A stretch of 64,000 nucleotides of DNA from Hyalella azteca (GCF_000764305.2 NW_025947045.1:1-64000), one strand, 5' to 3'; positions 1 through 8,870 are shown, counted from the first letter of the stretch. Notes: generated from the letters alone by a model not told the origin. A program made the numbers and translations.

Positions 1-104
1 TACAATTTTGCAGACATATGCACCCTCAAGATGATCGACATAGCGATGGTGACAATTTTGTAGACATATACACCCTCAAGATGATCGACATAGCGATGGT
101 TGCA
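1..104. repeat. 52-bp tandem repeat, two copies
   Basis: Two near-identical units lie head to tail from the first base; both contain the string AAGATGATCGACATAGCGAT. A third, decaying partial unit follows to about 120. The array may continue upstream of the window. No coding sense was seen. Confidence 0.8.
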
Positions 105-367
105 ATTTGGGGCAGATATGCACACCGACCTCTGACGTTTCAGCATGACGTGAACTATTTAAAAGTCATTATTTGACATAAGTAATATATGTTTTGATAT
201 TATGATAAAACTTTTATTAAATGTTTCTGGTAAACAGTAATATTTAAAAAACATTGGAATTGGAAATTTGTTAGTGGCAAGGGTCATAAACTTAGCGGCA
301 GCTTTGAATAATTGTTCCTTTAGGTTGTTGCAAAATAATATCACCGCAATGCTTGAATTTATGACAG

Positions 368-1668
368 GAATACTTGGGTGCCGACGGCACGACGGACAAG
401 CAGCAGCTGATCAAGAAGAAGGCGGACTGAGCGCGCAACATCAACGAGCCGCGCGCAGCCGTCGAGATGTACCTGTCCGCTGGCGAGACCGCCAGAGCCG
501 TCGAGATGTACCTGTCCGCTGGCGAGACCGCCAAAGCCGTCGAGATGTACCTGTCCGCTGGCGAGACCGCCAAAGCCGTCGAGATGTATCTGTCCGCTGG
601 CGAGACCGCCTAAGCCGTCGAGATGTACCTGTCCGCTGGCGAGACCGCCAAAGCCGCCGAGATGTACCTGTCCGCTGGCGAGACCGCCAGAGCCGCCGAG
701 ATCATGGCCGAGAACGGCTGGGTCGAGATGTGAGCAGGAGACAATTTTTATGGAAATTTTTCTTTGTATCATACCTTGTTAAAAAAATTATCCAGAAAAA
801 ATTGCGGAAACTGTGGTTTGATGAAACATTCTTGCTTTATTTTGTTTTCCATTCACATTGTGAAAAAATCTTTCGAATTTTAGTTCATCTTGTCATTGAT
901 TCTGATGAGGGTTAATATCAATAGCAATATGATAAATTTCAATAAAACCGTCCCCGAAACTGTTTTATTCCTGCTCGTCAGTCATGCAAACGTTTGAAAA
1001 AAATGAATGTAATATAAGCGAAATTATCTATGAATCAATTATGAAAAACATTTTATTGATTCGATGATTATTTTGCCAGGCTCGTTGACGTGGGACGCAA
1101 AGCGGACAAGGCTGACCACCAGACGCTGTCGCTGTGTGCGCAGCACTTGCGGCAACTCAAGGCTCGCACCTACGCCATCGAACTATACCGGCTAATTTAC
1201 TTCATTAAGGTTTTTCTTGTCATAATACGTCGATGAGCTACACGCACTTGCGTCATCGAATTGCACAGGTTGATTTACTTCCTTGAGGATTTTGTGTCAA
1301 TAATTAGTCAATGAGCTACACGCAATTTCGTCATCAAACTTCACATGTTCATCACTCACAGTACCCAAACGATGGACGGCCGTCAATTAAAACGTCTCAT
1401 TAACAGGAAGGGTGCTTCACCTGTAGTCAATAATTGCATCTAATTTATAGAAATGACTTCTATTTGCAGTTTTCCTCGACTATCGTTACAATATTGCATC
1501 AACAGGAAGATGGGTGCGTTGCAGTGCGTAGTCGAGCTCTTCGTAGAGGATGAAGATTGGGAAGAGGCGTTCGCGTGGGCTGAGAAGCACCCGCAGTTCA
1601 AGGAGTTGGTCTACGTGCCTTATGCCACCAGCTTGGCCGAGAAGGACGAGTTCCTCCTCGCGCAGAAA
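368..1668 (+). CDS. IFT122: IFT122 homologue, partial: three C-terminal-region exons
   Basis: IFT122 is a subunit of the intraflagellar transport complex A, which moves cargo back along cilia; this part of the protein is a TPR-like helical region. Three exons are visible: 368-729, 1080-1190 and 1506-1668. Translated blocks match the family in order: ADWARNINEPRAAVEMY (W is a stop here), GWVEMLVDVGRKADKA across the first splice, then MGALQCVVELFVEDEDWEEA and AEKHPQFKELVYVPYA. Phases agree across both introns. Oddities: a TGA at 428-430 where the family has Trp, a TAA at 611-613, an expanded 13-residue repeat, and a GC splice donor after exon two. Exon three has no donor; after AQK the sequence runs into a dispersed repeat, and the remaining C-terminal third of IFT122 is not found downstream. 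The N-terminal WD40 part would lie upstream of the window. Either a decaying copy or a real gene damaged by assembly. Confidence 0.8.
468..701 (+). repeat. 39-bp in-frame coding minisatellite in IFT122 (6 copies)
   Basis: Six copies of a 39-bp unit encode AVEMYLSAGETAK-like 13-residue repeats. The IFT122 family has this segment once (AVEMY-SAGE followed by KA-EI), so five copies are extra. All copies keep frame, but one carries AAA to TAA. The GC-rich codon use fits coding origin. Confidence 0.9.
1187..1345 (+). repeat. 78-bp duplication across the IFT122 exon-2 donor
   Basis: The sequence from the end of exon two (CCG|GCTAAT at 1190/1191) is repeated 78 bp later as CAG|GTTGAT, followed in both copies by similar text including ATGAGCTACACGCA. 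The first copy has a GC donor, the second a GT. A matching decayed copy of the next acceptor and exon start (TTAACAGGAAG near 1401) precedes the real one at 1500 by about 100 bp. Confidence 0.65.
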
Positions 1669-1675
1669 CCCATAC

Positions 1676-1790
1676 AAAATTCAGATGCGGGTCCGACTCT
1701 GAAATAGGTACCGCCTAGGACTCGGGGCGCGCGTAAATAAGCTTCTCTATGTCCGCTTTTAGTTCTCCTTTTCGATCCCTAGTCAGACAG
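1676..1790. repeat. dispersed repeat, copy 1
   Basis: From about 1676 the sequence matches 36294-36420 with scattered differences; both share TCCGACTCTGAAATAGG and AATAAGCTT-TCTATGTC-GC. It begins directly after the last recognisable IFT122 codons, so it may have interrupted that gene. It carries no TIR or coding signal that I recognise; a SINE-like or other short interspersed element is possible. Confidence 0.7.
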
Positions 1791-2342
1791 CTACGAGAGT
1801 CTGCTCCCTACTCTGGCGGCCACTGGGCGGTACGTAATGAGCTCGCTACAGGTTCCGCGAGAGCTCTGGCCGATAGATTAAGGTGGATAACATCAGTATG
1901 TCGAGAATGTGTTATCACCGCTCCAATGCAACATGAATGAAATAATTAGACAATGATGACTTAAGTTGGGCAATTCCAATCCGAAAGTGATGGTTTATAT
2001 GCATTTAATCTCAATAGCGGGGATACGAAGTTTGCTGAATGTGATGATCGGGTTAACAGTTACTCTGCTGTTAATTTATCTTTATTTTTTACTTCCTGGA
2101 GAATGAATTGAATCAAATTTTAGTTCAGAGTTAAGCATGCACGCAATTTTCCTAGATTCATCATACAGACAAATTATGAAAGGTTTATTGAATGTTTGAG
2201 CATCAAAATGATTCTTGCTTATTGAAAGTTCAATTTTGAAATATAAAATTTTACAACCGACGTCGTAAAATTGGTTTACAGCCAACCGTCTGGCATCAGT
2301 TACTAGCGTTTTCTTGGATGATACTACAAGGAATAGTTTTAA

Positions 2343-2515
2343 AGCCTCCCCATGTTTTCCAGCGTCCCCATGTAAGTCCCCCCAATTCCTTCCAGCGTCC
2401 CCATGTAAGTCCCCCCAAGTCCTTCCAGCGTCCCCATGTAAGTCCCCTCAAGTCCTNCCCATGCAAGTCCCCCCAAGTCCTTCCAGCGTCCCCATGCAAG
2501 TCCCCCCAAGTCCTA
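2343..2515. repeat. 33-bp minisatellite with GTAAGT motifs
   Basis: About five copies of a C-rich 33-bp unit, each containing CCCCATGTAAGTCCCCCC or a close variant. One base is N at 2457, so the copy number is not reliable. The repeated ATG|GTAAGT-like string resembles a splice donor, but no exon was recognised next to it. Confidence 0.85.
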
Positions 2516-2695
2516 ACAGTGGAAACGTCCAAGAATACCTGCTGTAGGTGAAGGCTGAGGCTGCTAGACGCAACTGAAGAGAGTTACCTTCAATACCATT
2601 CCTTCCATTACCCTCCCTCATGGTAATGGGCAGGGGCATGGTAATGGTAAGGTTATTACCCAGGGTTATGTTGCTAACGTTCCCGCACGTCCCAG

Positions 2696-2812
2696 GTGCT
2701 GGCAGTACGGGCGCTGGGTGGACGTCGTGATAGACGACGTCTGCCGACGTACTACGGCAAGCTCGTCTTCATGCGAACACTGGTCCGCCCTGCTGGAGGA
2801 GGCCTATGCCAC
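2696..2812 (+). CDS. calpain catalytic-domain exon (frame-disrupted)
   Basis: Begins after a CCCAG acceptor. The first frame gives WQYGRWVDVVIDD, a calpain signature. The middle, LPTYYGKLVFM, is in a second frame, and the end, EHWSALLEEAYA, returns to the first. The family has WQYG-W--VVIDDRLPTY-GKL and FWSALLEKAYAK, so two compensating frame changes are present. The donor GTAGGT follows, and GGCCTATGCCA-GTAGGTTAT is repeated once more 24 bp downstream. Confidence 0.8.
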
Positions 2813-5800
2813 GTAGGTTATAGGCCTATGCCAGGTAGGTTATGACCTAACGCTTAATAGGATGACCTAACGTTTAATAGGATGACCTAACGCTTAATAG
2901 GATGACCTAACGCTTAATAGGATGACCTAACGCTTAATAGGATGAACTAACGCTTAATAGGATCACCTAACGCTTAATAGGATGACCTAACACTTAATAG
3001 GATGACCTAACGTTTAATAGGATGACCCAACGTTTAATTGGATGACCTAACGTTTAATAGGATAACGCTTCCTAGGATAACTCGACGTTTCCTAAGATGA
3101 CCTGATACTTCATATACTCAGGATGCGCTAAGGTTATTTTGCCTCAATAGTGCCGCACTCTCTGTGCTTAGCGCTGATGCGCCCTGTTGCCGAACTCACT
3201 TCGGTCAGAGTGACCCACAAAAAGGCCGGATGTGCATCGTTATATGGACAATGTCCCTCATTTCTATGAGTGTAAGTTAACCTAACATTTTTTCTAGGTC
3301 ATAGAGCGTGAATTTAGGCGAATTAGTTCCCCAACTCCTTCCCCATGATTTAGGCGAATTAATTCCCCAACGCATTCCCCATGATTTAGGCGAATTAATT
3401 CCCCAACGCATTCCCCATGATTTAGGGTTAGGCGAATTGATTCCCCAACTCCTTCCCCATGATTTAGGCGCATTAGTTCCCCAACTCCTTCCCCAGGTTT
3501 AGGCGCATAAGTTCCCAACTTCTTCCCCAGGTTTAGGCGCATCAGTTCCCCAAATTCTTCCCCAGGTTTAGGCGCATAAGTTCCCAATATCTTCCCCAGG
3601 TTAAGGCGCATCACTTCCCCAACTTCTTCCCCAGGTTTAGGCGCATAAGTTCCACAACTACTTCCCCAGGTTTAGGCGCATCAGTTCCCCAACTTCTTCC
3701 CCAGGTTTAGGCGCATAAGTTCCCAACTTCTTCCTCAGGTCTAGGCGCATCAGTTCCCTAACTTCTTCCCCAGGTTTAGGCGCATACGCTCCACAACTTC
3801 TCACAGGATTTAGGCGAATTATTTCCCCAAATCTTCCCCAGGTTTAGGCGCATTAGTTCCCCAACTTCCCAGGATTTAGGCAAATTATTTCCCCAAATCT
3901 TCCCCAGGATTTAGGCGCATTATTTCCCCAACTTCTTCCCCAGTATTTCCCCCGCTGTTGGGGACGCTGGAGCTGACCAGCCTGAGCCCAGACTCTCTCA
4001 GACGAAGGCGTGACGGCGGCGTGCAGCGCCCCTGGCAGATGAGGGCGTACGAGGGCGCCTGGTGAGGGTATACGAGGGCGCCTGGTGAGGGTATACGAGG
4101 GCGCCTGGTGAGGGTATACGAGGGCGCCTGGTGAGGGTATACGAGGGCACCTGCATCAGGGGCTCTACTGAGGGGCTGTGGCAACTACCTGCTTCAATAG
4201 TTATCCTTATGTTATCCTGTTATCCTAATATTATTCTGCTATCCTTATATTATCCTATTATTCTTTGTCCTCACGTTGTTACTGCTACCGTAAATTATTC
4301 ATCATTAAGTCGCTAGGTATGCTATTTTAATGTTAAGTCTAATAAAATTCATATGATCTCTCGATACTAATGTTAAAGATACTGTTTTCTATTTATAGAT
4401 TTGTGAAAATCTTTAGTGCCGGAACGTCTTGCAACCCCTTTACGCTTTTAAACCCTTCTAGGACAATTTTTAGAACCCCTCTCCTCCACCCTTAATTACG
4501 CTTTTGAACCCTTCTTGGACAACCTATTGAACCCCTCTCCCCCACCCTTACCTACGCTTTTGAACCCTTCTAGCACAACCTTTTGAACCCTTCTCCCCCA
4601 CCCTTAACGGCGCTTCTGAACCCTTCCAGGACAACCTCTTGAACCCCTCTCTTCCACCCTTAACTACGCTTTTCAACCCTTCTAGGACAACTTCTTGAAC
4701 CCTTCTCCCCCACCCTTAACTGCGCTTTTCAACCCTTCTAGGACAACCTCTTGAACCCCTCTTTCCCACCCTTACCTACGCTTTTGAACCCTTCTAGGAC
4801 CACCTCTTGAACCCCTCTCCCCCACCCTTAACCACGCTTTTGAACCCTTCTAGCACAACCTTTTGAACCCTTTTCCCCCACCCTTACCTACGCTTTTGAA
4901 CCCTTCTAGGACAACCTCTTGAACCCCTCTCCTCCCCCCTTAACTACCCTTTTAAACCCTTCTAGGACCACCTTTTGAACCCCTCTCCACCACCCTTAAC
5001 TACGCTTTTGAACCCTCCCAGGACCACCTCTTGAACCCCTCTCCTCCGCGCCGTTCTGGCACAGCCCGCAGCGCCGCGTCCTCCTCACGACGACGACGAC
5101 GACGACAAGTGCGCCGTCAGCGCCGCGCTCCTGCAGAGGAACGCAGCGCGCAGCGCAGTCCTCCAGTGCCTCAACATCGGCCTCGCCATATACCAGTGAG
5201 CCCCGCTCATGGTAAATGGCGAAGCCATATACCATGTGTCCCATTCGCCATAAACCATGTGAGCCCGGCTTCATGTGCTCAACTATGCCATGAAGAGGGG
5301 TGAGTGGGTAAGACTGACACAGGCTGTAGTAAACTCCATACTTCGATAAAGATTAATTTTTAAGAACTGAGGAAGCAAATCGTATGTGGAGAGCATGCCA
5401 TTGCTGCACTGCCAACAGTCCAGTTATAACTTCAACCTGATTTTGAATTTCATCTCATCCCCTGACCCCGCAGAGCTCGAGTTCGAAGGCTTCAGTAAGG
5501 ACATCTGCCGCTCCATGATCTCCATGATGGACATCGATCGCTCCGGCAAACTTGGCTCACGCGAGTTCATCCGACTCTGGATCAACATCCGCACCTAGAT
5601 GGTGATCGACTCTGAACCGACATTCGCACCTGGAAAGTGAGTTCTTCCGACTCTGGACCGACATCCTCACCTGGAAGGTGAGTTCATACAACTTTGGACC
5701 GACATCCGCACCTAGATGGTGAGCGACTCTGAGCCGACATTCGCACCTGGAAAGTGAGTTCTTCCGACTCTGGACCGACATCCGCACCTGAATGGTGAGC

Positions 5801-7005
5801 GACTCTGAACCTAGATCCGCACCTGGGTGGTGAGTTCATCCATGTTGGTATTAGCACTCAGGGAGTGGGTTGTAGCTTTTTATTTCGATGATCATGCACG
5901 CGCTTAGGAACGGTGGACAAAAGAGGACCACGTGCCTGATAGCGTTAAGCATCATGTTGTGAAAAGCGTGACGGATGATTTACCTCCTCTGCAGCGTGAA
6001 GCATCGCGGTCGTAACAAAGATGATACGTCAATCAGCCTATTTTGTGATGTCGCCACTAAAAAGCAGTCATGCATAGCGTATTTCAGGGGCGCAAGGGAT
6101 AGCTACAGCCAAGTTTTGGGGACTCCCTTCTGGACTGCCCTGGAGGGAGATCGGTATCTAATGCGAAGGATAAAGCATATAAATAGCTACCGGATTATGC
6201 TATGAAGAAGGTCGTAGATCGCAATAATGGTAAGGAGGAGAGCGTGGTCGACTTTGTTGAACACATTCAAGGGGACGACGTTAGCAGCCAAGGACTCGCG
6301 AGCTTGAGGAGAGCAGCGACCTTCGTGTGACAAGGTTTGATGTAGGCAAAATATAGGAATGCGCGAGAAGATCCGAGATTGTGCCTATTGATCAGAGAAG
6401 AGTAGAGGTTTGTATGGGTGTGACTCTGGTCATACCTTTTCCACCTCCAAGGAACACTTCTAACTCTACGACAAAGAAGGATCATCGAAATTTGTCAAAA
6501 TTTGCGCTGTTATAGATATGGCCTTACTCTTCTACCCCCCATAACTGCTTCAAGCTCCATGATATGTATGGATCCTGAGTTGTAATGTTTATATCCATTT
6601 CTCTCTTACTTATATAGTTGTTCTGACCTCTGTCTCATATTATAACCCTCCTAACATACAGAATTGCTTCAAGCTCTTCGACAAGGATTGATCCTCTAAG
6701 TTGTAGTTGTTATATTCCATTATCTCATGAATTACATAGTTGTTATCACCTCCATCTCATGACTTATACAGTTGTTATAACATCTGTCTCATATTTTAAC
6801 CCCCTACCCCCCAGAACTGCTTCAAGCTCTCCAACAAGGACGGACCCTCCAAGTTGTCCTGAGCTCCGCGCGGCGCTGGCGAGCGCGGGCTACAAGCTCA
6901 ACAAGCACATCTGCGACGCGCTCATGCTGCGCTACGGCGACAAGGACGGCAACGTAACTTTCGGCGACTACATCATGTGCAGCGTCAAGCTCAGGAACAT
7001 GATGG
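2696..7005 (+). CDS. classical calpain, dispersed partial gene
   Basis: Calpains are calcium-activated cytosolic cysteine proteases with a catalytic core (IIa/IIb), a C2-like domain III and a penta-EF-hand domain. Pieces of all of these occur here in the right order and strand: 2696-2812 (catalytic IIa), 3944-4190 and 5065-5195 (domain III), 5474-5601 and 6815-7005 (EF-hands). Most of the catalytic domain, including the exons for the catalytic Cys, His and Asn, is not found. At least four exons need a frame change or contain a stop. Between exons lie minisatellites that copy the exon ends. The gene is therefore a fragment or pseudogene in this assembly. It most resembles arthropod calpain A/B-type enzymes; the exact paralogue cannot be set from these pieces. 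Confidence 0.8.
2838..3090. repeat. 20-bp minisatellite (about 12 copies)
   Basis: Tandem copies of GATGACCTAACGCTTAATAG with occasional substitutions (CGTTTAATAG, GATCACC). It directly follows the duplicated calpain donor. Confidence 0.95.
3300..3943. repeat. ~33-35-bp minisatellite ending at a calpain acceptor
   Basis: About 18 copies of a unit built around CTTCCCCAGGTTTAGGCGCA with CAGTTCCCCAACTT. Each copy has a pyrimidine-rich stretch ending in CCCCAG, an acceptor-like string; the last one is the likely acceptor of the domain III exon at 3944. Confidence 0.9.
3944..4190 (+). CDS. calpain domain III exon, first part, with internal 23-bp array
   Basis: The frame from 3946 gives LELTSLSPDSL and then MRAYEGAW, matching the start of calpain domain III (LE-C-L-PDSL ... 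YEGAWVRGSTAGGCRNY). After GCCTGG a 23-bp unit, TACGAGGGCGCCTGGTGAGG plus three bases, is present in five copies. After the array, the family continuation is visible as IRGSTEG and, in another frame, GCGNYL. A 24-bp unit would read VRVYEGAW in frame, so one base seems missing per copy; alternatively GTGAGG is a donor multiplied by duplication. Confidence 0.7.
4440..5045. repeat. 56-57-bp minisatellite (about 11 copies)
   Basis: Units share ACGCTTTTGAACCCTTCTAG then GACAACCTCTTGAACCCCTC and a CCCACCCTTAAC end. Each contains a TTCTAG/TCCCAG acceptor-like string. It runs up to within about 20 bp of the next calpain exon. Confidence 0.95.
5065..5195 (+). CDS. calpain domain III exon, second part
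   Basis: After an ACAG acceptor the frame is open from the first base and gives DDDDDDKCAVSAALLQRN and LQCLNIGLAIYQ. The family has an acidic loop followed by DKC-V-VALMQKN and LTIGFAIYQ; the acidic loop is a calcium/phospholipid-sensitive element of calpain domain III. The exon ends CA|GTGAGC. The last 27 bp including the donor recur twice, imperfectly, to about 5275. Confidence 0.8.
5184..5275 (+). repeat. imperfect ~27-bp repeat over the domain III donor
   Basis: GCCATATACCA followed by GTGAGCCC occurs at the exon end and again as GCCATATACCATGTG and GCCATAAACCATGTGAGCCC. The copies are decayed. Confidence 0.6.
5474..5601 (+). CDS. calpain penta-EF-hand exon 1
   Basis: Follows a CCCCGCAG acceptor. 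Encodes LEFEGFSKDICRSMISMMD with the EF-hand loop DIDRSGKLGSRE, then FIRLWINIRT. The family ends this segment with LW-DIR-WK; here the Trp codon is TAG at 5596-5598, while downstream tandem copies of the same edge read CACCTGGAAG|GTGAGT, the expected ending. The likely donor is GTGATC at 5602. Confidence 0.85.
5570..5835 (+). repeat. ~40-bp minisatellite over the EF-hand exon donor (about 7 copies)
   Basis: Units of 36-41 bp share GACTCTGGACCGACATCCGC then ACCTGGAAGGTGAGT. The first unit is the exon end itself. A higher-order period of about 118 bp is visible. Several copies keep a GTGAG donor. Confidence 0.9.
6440..6860 (+). repeat. duplicated acceptor plus exon start of the second EF-hand exon
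   Basis: The string CTACCCCCCAGAACTGCTTCAAGCTC at the real exon start (split: acceptor 6803-6814, exon from 6815) recurs as ACCCCCCATAACTGCTTCAA at about 6534 and CATACAGAATTGCTTCAAGC at about 6651. A more decayed copy with CTCTACGACAAAGAAGG lies near 6460. Text between copies, such as CTGTCTCATATT-TAACCC, is also shared. Spacing is about 90-155 bp. Confidence 0.7.
6815..7005 (+). CDS. calpain penta-EF-hand exon 2 (one frame change)
   Basis: Starts NCFKLSNKDGPSKLS, then the frame shifts by one base to give PELRAALASAGYKLNKHICD, LMLRYGDKDGNVTFGDY and IMCSVKLRNMM. The family has FKLYDKDGSG-LS--ELR-AL and DKDG-ITFDDFIMC. The first loop is degenerate (SNKDGPS), the second normal. Donor: ATGG|GTGAGT. 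Confidence 0.85.
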
Positions 7006-7098
7006 GTGAGTCATGTGCAGAACATGAGGGGTGAGTCATGTGCAGAACATGATGGGTGAGTCGTGTGCAGAACATGATGGGTGAGTCATGTGCAGAAC
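6997..7098 (+). repeat. 25-bp minisatellite over the EF-hand exon 2 donor (4 copies)
   Basis: GTGAGTC occurs at 7006, 7031, 7056 and 7081 inside the unit AACATGATGGGTGAGTCATG plus TGCAG. The array is cut by an N at 7099, so the true length is unknown. Confidence 0.95.
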
Positions 7099-7723
7099 NT
7101 CATTCACTAATGAGCAAAAACGTGAAGCAAAGCATGTGAGATGATTTTTGTTATCCTCTTCTTTCCAAAAATGAATCGCAATATTTCACTGACATCATCA
7201 CTTATCATGATCGCAATTAGACTTTTGTTGAATCAATCATAAATCTAATGTCCGGCACTACTATCCCAAGCTTGTTTCTTGCAAATGTTTTCGTATTGCG
7301 ATGTTGTTGTTGATGTTCCCCGAGTCCTGGTCACGCCAGCAAACTCAATCTGTGCATAAAAGCCTCCACCCGAGCCGGGCTCGGACCTCAGCTGTGTGAC
7401 GTATGTTATGCCTACCTCGGCCTATGCTTTCAAAAAAAAGTTGAGAGATCGTAAGTTCATCAGCCAATCATTGACGGGCTTTCAAGCAAAATCCACCAAT
7501 CACAGACAAGAAAAGAGAGCGCAAGTACTTACCTTCACTTAATCATAGACAAGAAAATAGAGTGGAAGTACTTACGCTCACTTAATCATAGACAAGAAAA
7601 TAGAGCGAAAGTACTTACGTTCACTTAGCGAGTTTTGAATTATGGCCCCTGTAGCCTGGGTACTAACAGGCACTCAAGCAGAAGACTGTCTCTTATACAC
7701 ATCTAGATGTGTATAAGAGACAG
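7099..7723. other. mate-pair loop artefact: N + copied 586 bp + Nextera linker
   Basis: 7100-7685 is an apparently exact copy of 14032-14617. It is bounded by N at 7099 and by the 38-bp linker (CTGTCTCTTATACACATCT and its reverse complement) at 7686-7723. A circularised fragment spanning 7724-14617 would give exactly this order across its junction. This stretch should not be read as genomic sequence at this place. Confidence 0.95.
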
Positions 7724-7729
7724 GTACGG

Positions 7730-7760
7730 GCCACCTTCCGAGGAGGCCATCGAGGAGTTT
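7730..7760 (+). repeat. partial copy of the next exon, with a GTATGT donor
   Basis: CCACCTTCCGAGGAGGCCAT plus CGAGGAGTT is identical to 7826-7854 in the following exon. Here it continues T|GTATGT, a plausible donor, giving PPSEEAIEEF before it. Another case of a duplicated exon edge, about 95 bp upstream. Confidence 0.75.
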
Positions 7761-7803
7761 GTATGTCATTTTATTCATGTTATTGACGGTTAACTGATCG
7801 CAG

Positions 7804-7934
7804 GTGAACCAGGCGAGTTCGAGCCACCTTCCGAGGAGGCCATCGAGGAGTTCTACAACTCCTTGTTGGAGGAGACCGCGGAGCTGCAGCGGGATGCTCC
7901 TGCCGAGGAGGAGCCAGAGGAAGAGGAGGAGTGA
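7804..7934 (+). CDS. acidic C-terminal exon, unrecognised
   Basis: After a TCGCAG acceptor the phase-1 frame is open to a TGA at 7932-7934. It reads EPGEFEPPSEEAIEEFYNSL, LEETAELQRDAPAEEEPE and a Glu run. The GC-rich codons contrast with the AT-rich flanks, which supports coding. It is not part of the calpain family pattern; the parent gene is unknown. A muscle or cytoskeletal protein with an acidic tail is only a guess. Confidence 0.55.
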
Positions 7935-8560
7935 AGGATGGTGCGATGGTGCAAACGCACCATCAGAGAGGGGACATTATATTGATGCACTTTTCTGCCG
8001 GGCCAAACTGGGCCAGAATTACCCAGAAATGAAGGAAAGTACATCGCTATTAGGACAATATCTCACTCATTTCTATGAATGTACGCAGTAATTTCTTTTC
8101 CTAAGTTTATTTACAAAATTTTGTTAGACATGTTTGGTTAAAAATGATGCCAGTTTTATTAAGAACTACTTCCGTTTCTAATCATATGCTTGGGGAATCG
8201 TTCGTCAGTTTCGTATGCAGATGAATATTGATTTTGATTGTAAACATTATGGACTTGTTGAAGTTCGGGGTTTCTTGTATCGCTCGTTGGGTCTCCTGTT
8301 TTTTTGGCTGATTGCTGCTAGGTAACAGCTCAGAATATTGCCGAAGAGTGAATTGGTTGATGAAGGCTTGTTTTAGTTTCAGGATACTGTAGTGAAATAA
8401 CTGCCAAGTATGTGATATTTTATAGGTGCGGTGGATTAATGCCTTGATGGTGCTGTCTTTATATCGTTGGGGGCATTCACTGCGCGCGTTGAGGTATATT
8501 CCGTTATTGGTGGGCTTCTGGTATACAGAAGTTATGAAGTTATCGGTGGCCTTTGAATTT
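7935..8560. other. no gene seen
   Basis: Probable 3' UTR of the preceding acidic exon passing into AT-rich intergenic sequence. Nothing else recognised. Confidence 0.4.
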
Positions 8561-8870
8561 CGTTGATTTTAGGGTGGGCTTAATTTTGTTGATAGAGAAG
8601 GTGGGTTGAATTTTTTTGATAGTTATAGTCTGTTGAATTTTGTTGATTTGAAGGTGGGTTGAATTTTGTAGATAGTGAAGGTGGGGGGAATTTTTTTGAT
8701 AGTAAAAGTGTGTTAAATTTTGTTGATTTGAAGGTGGTTGAATTTTGTTGACAGTGAAGGTGGGTTGAAGTTTGTTGATAGTAAAGGTTGGTTGAATTTC
8801 TTCAACAATAAAGACAATAGGTTGAACTTCTTTAATATCGAAGGCAGGTTGCTTTTTTCAACCCCCAGGG
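8560..8870. repeat. ~28-bp minisatellite (about 11 copies)
   Basis: Diverged units around GGTGGGTTGAATTTTGTTGA and TAGTGAA. Strand-asymmetric (G/T rich on this strand). Confidence 0.85.

Noticed and set aside
359..772. 137-codon minus-strand open frame
   Set aside because: Antisense shadow of the GC-rich IFT122 repeat exon.
7100..7685. Apparent segmental duplication of 14032-14617
   Set aside because: Explained by the adjoining Nextera linker and N as a mate-pair junction artefact.
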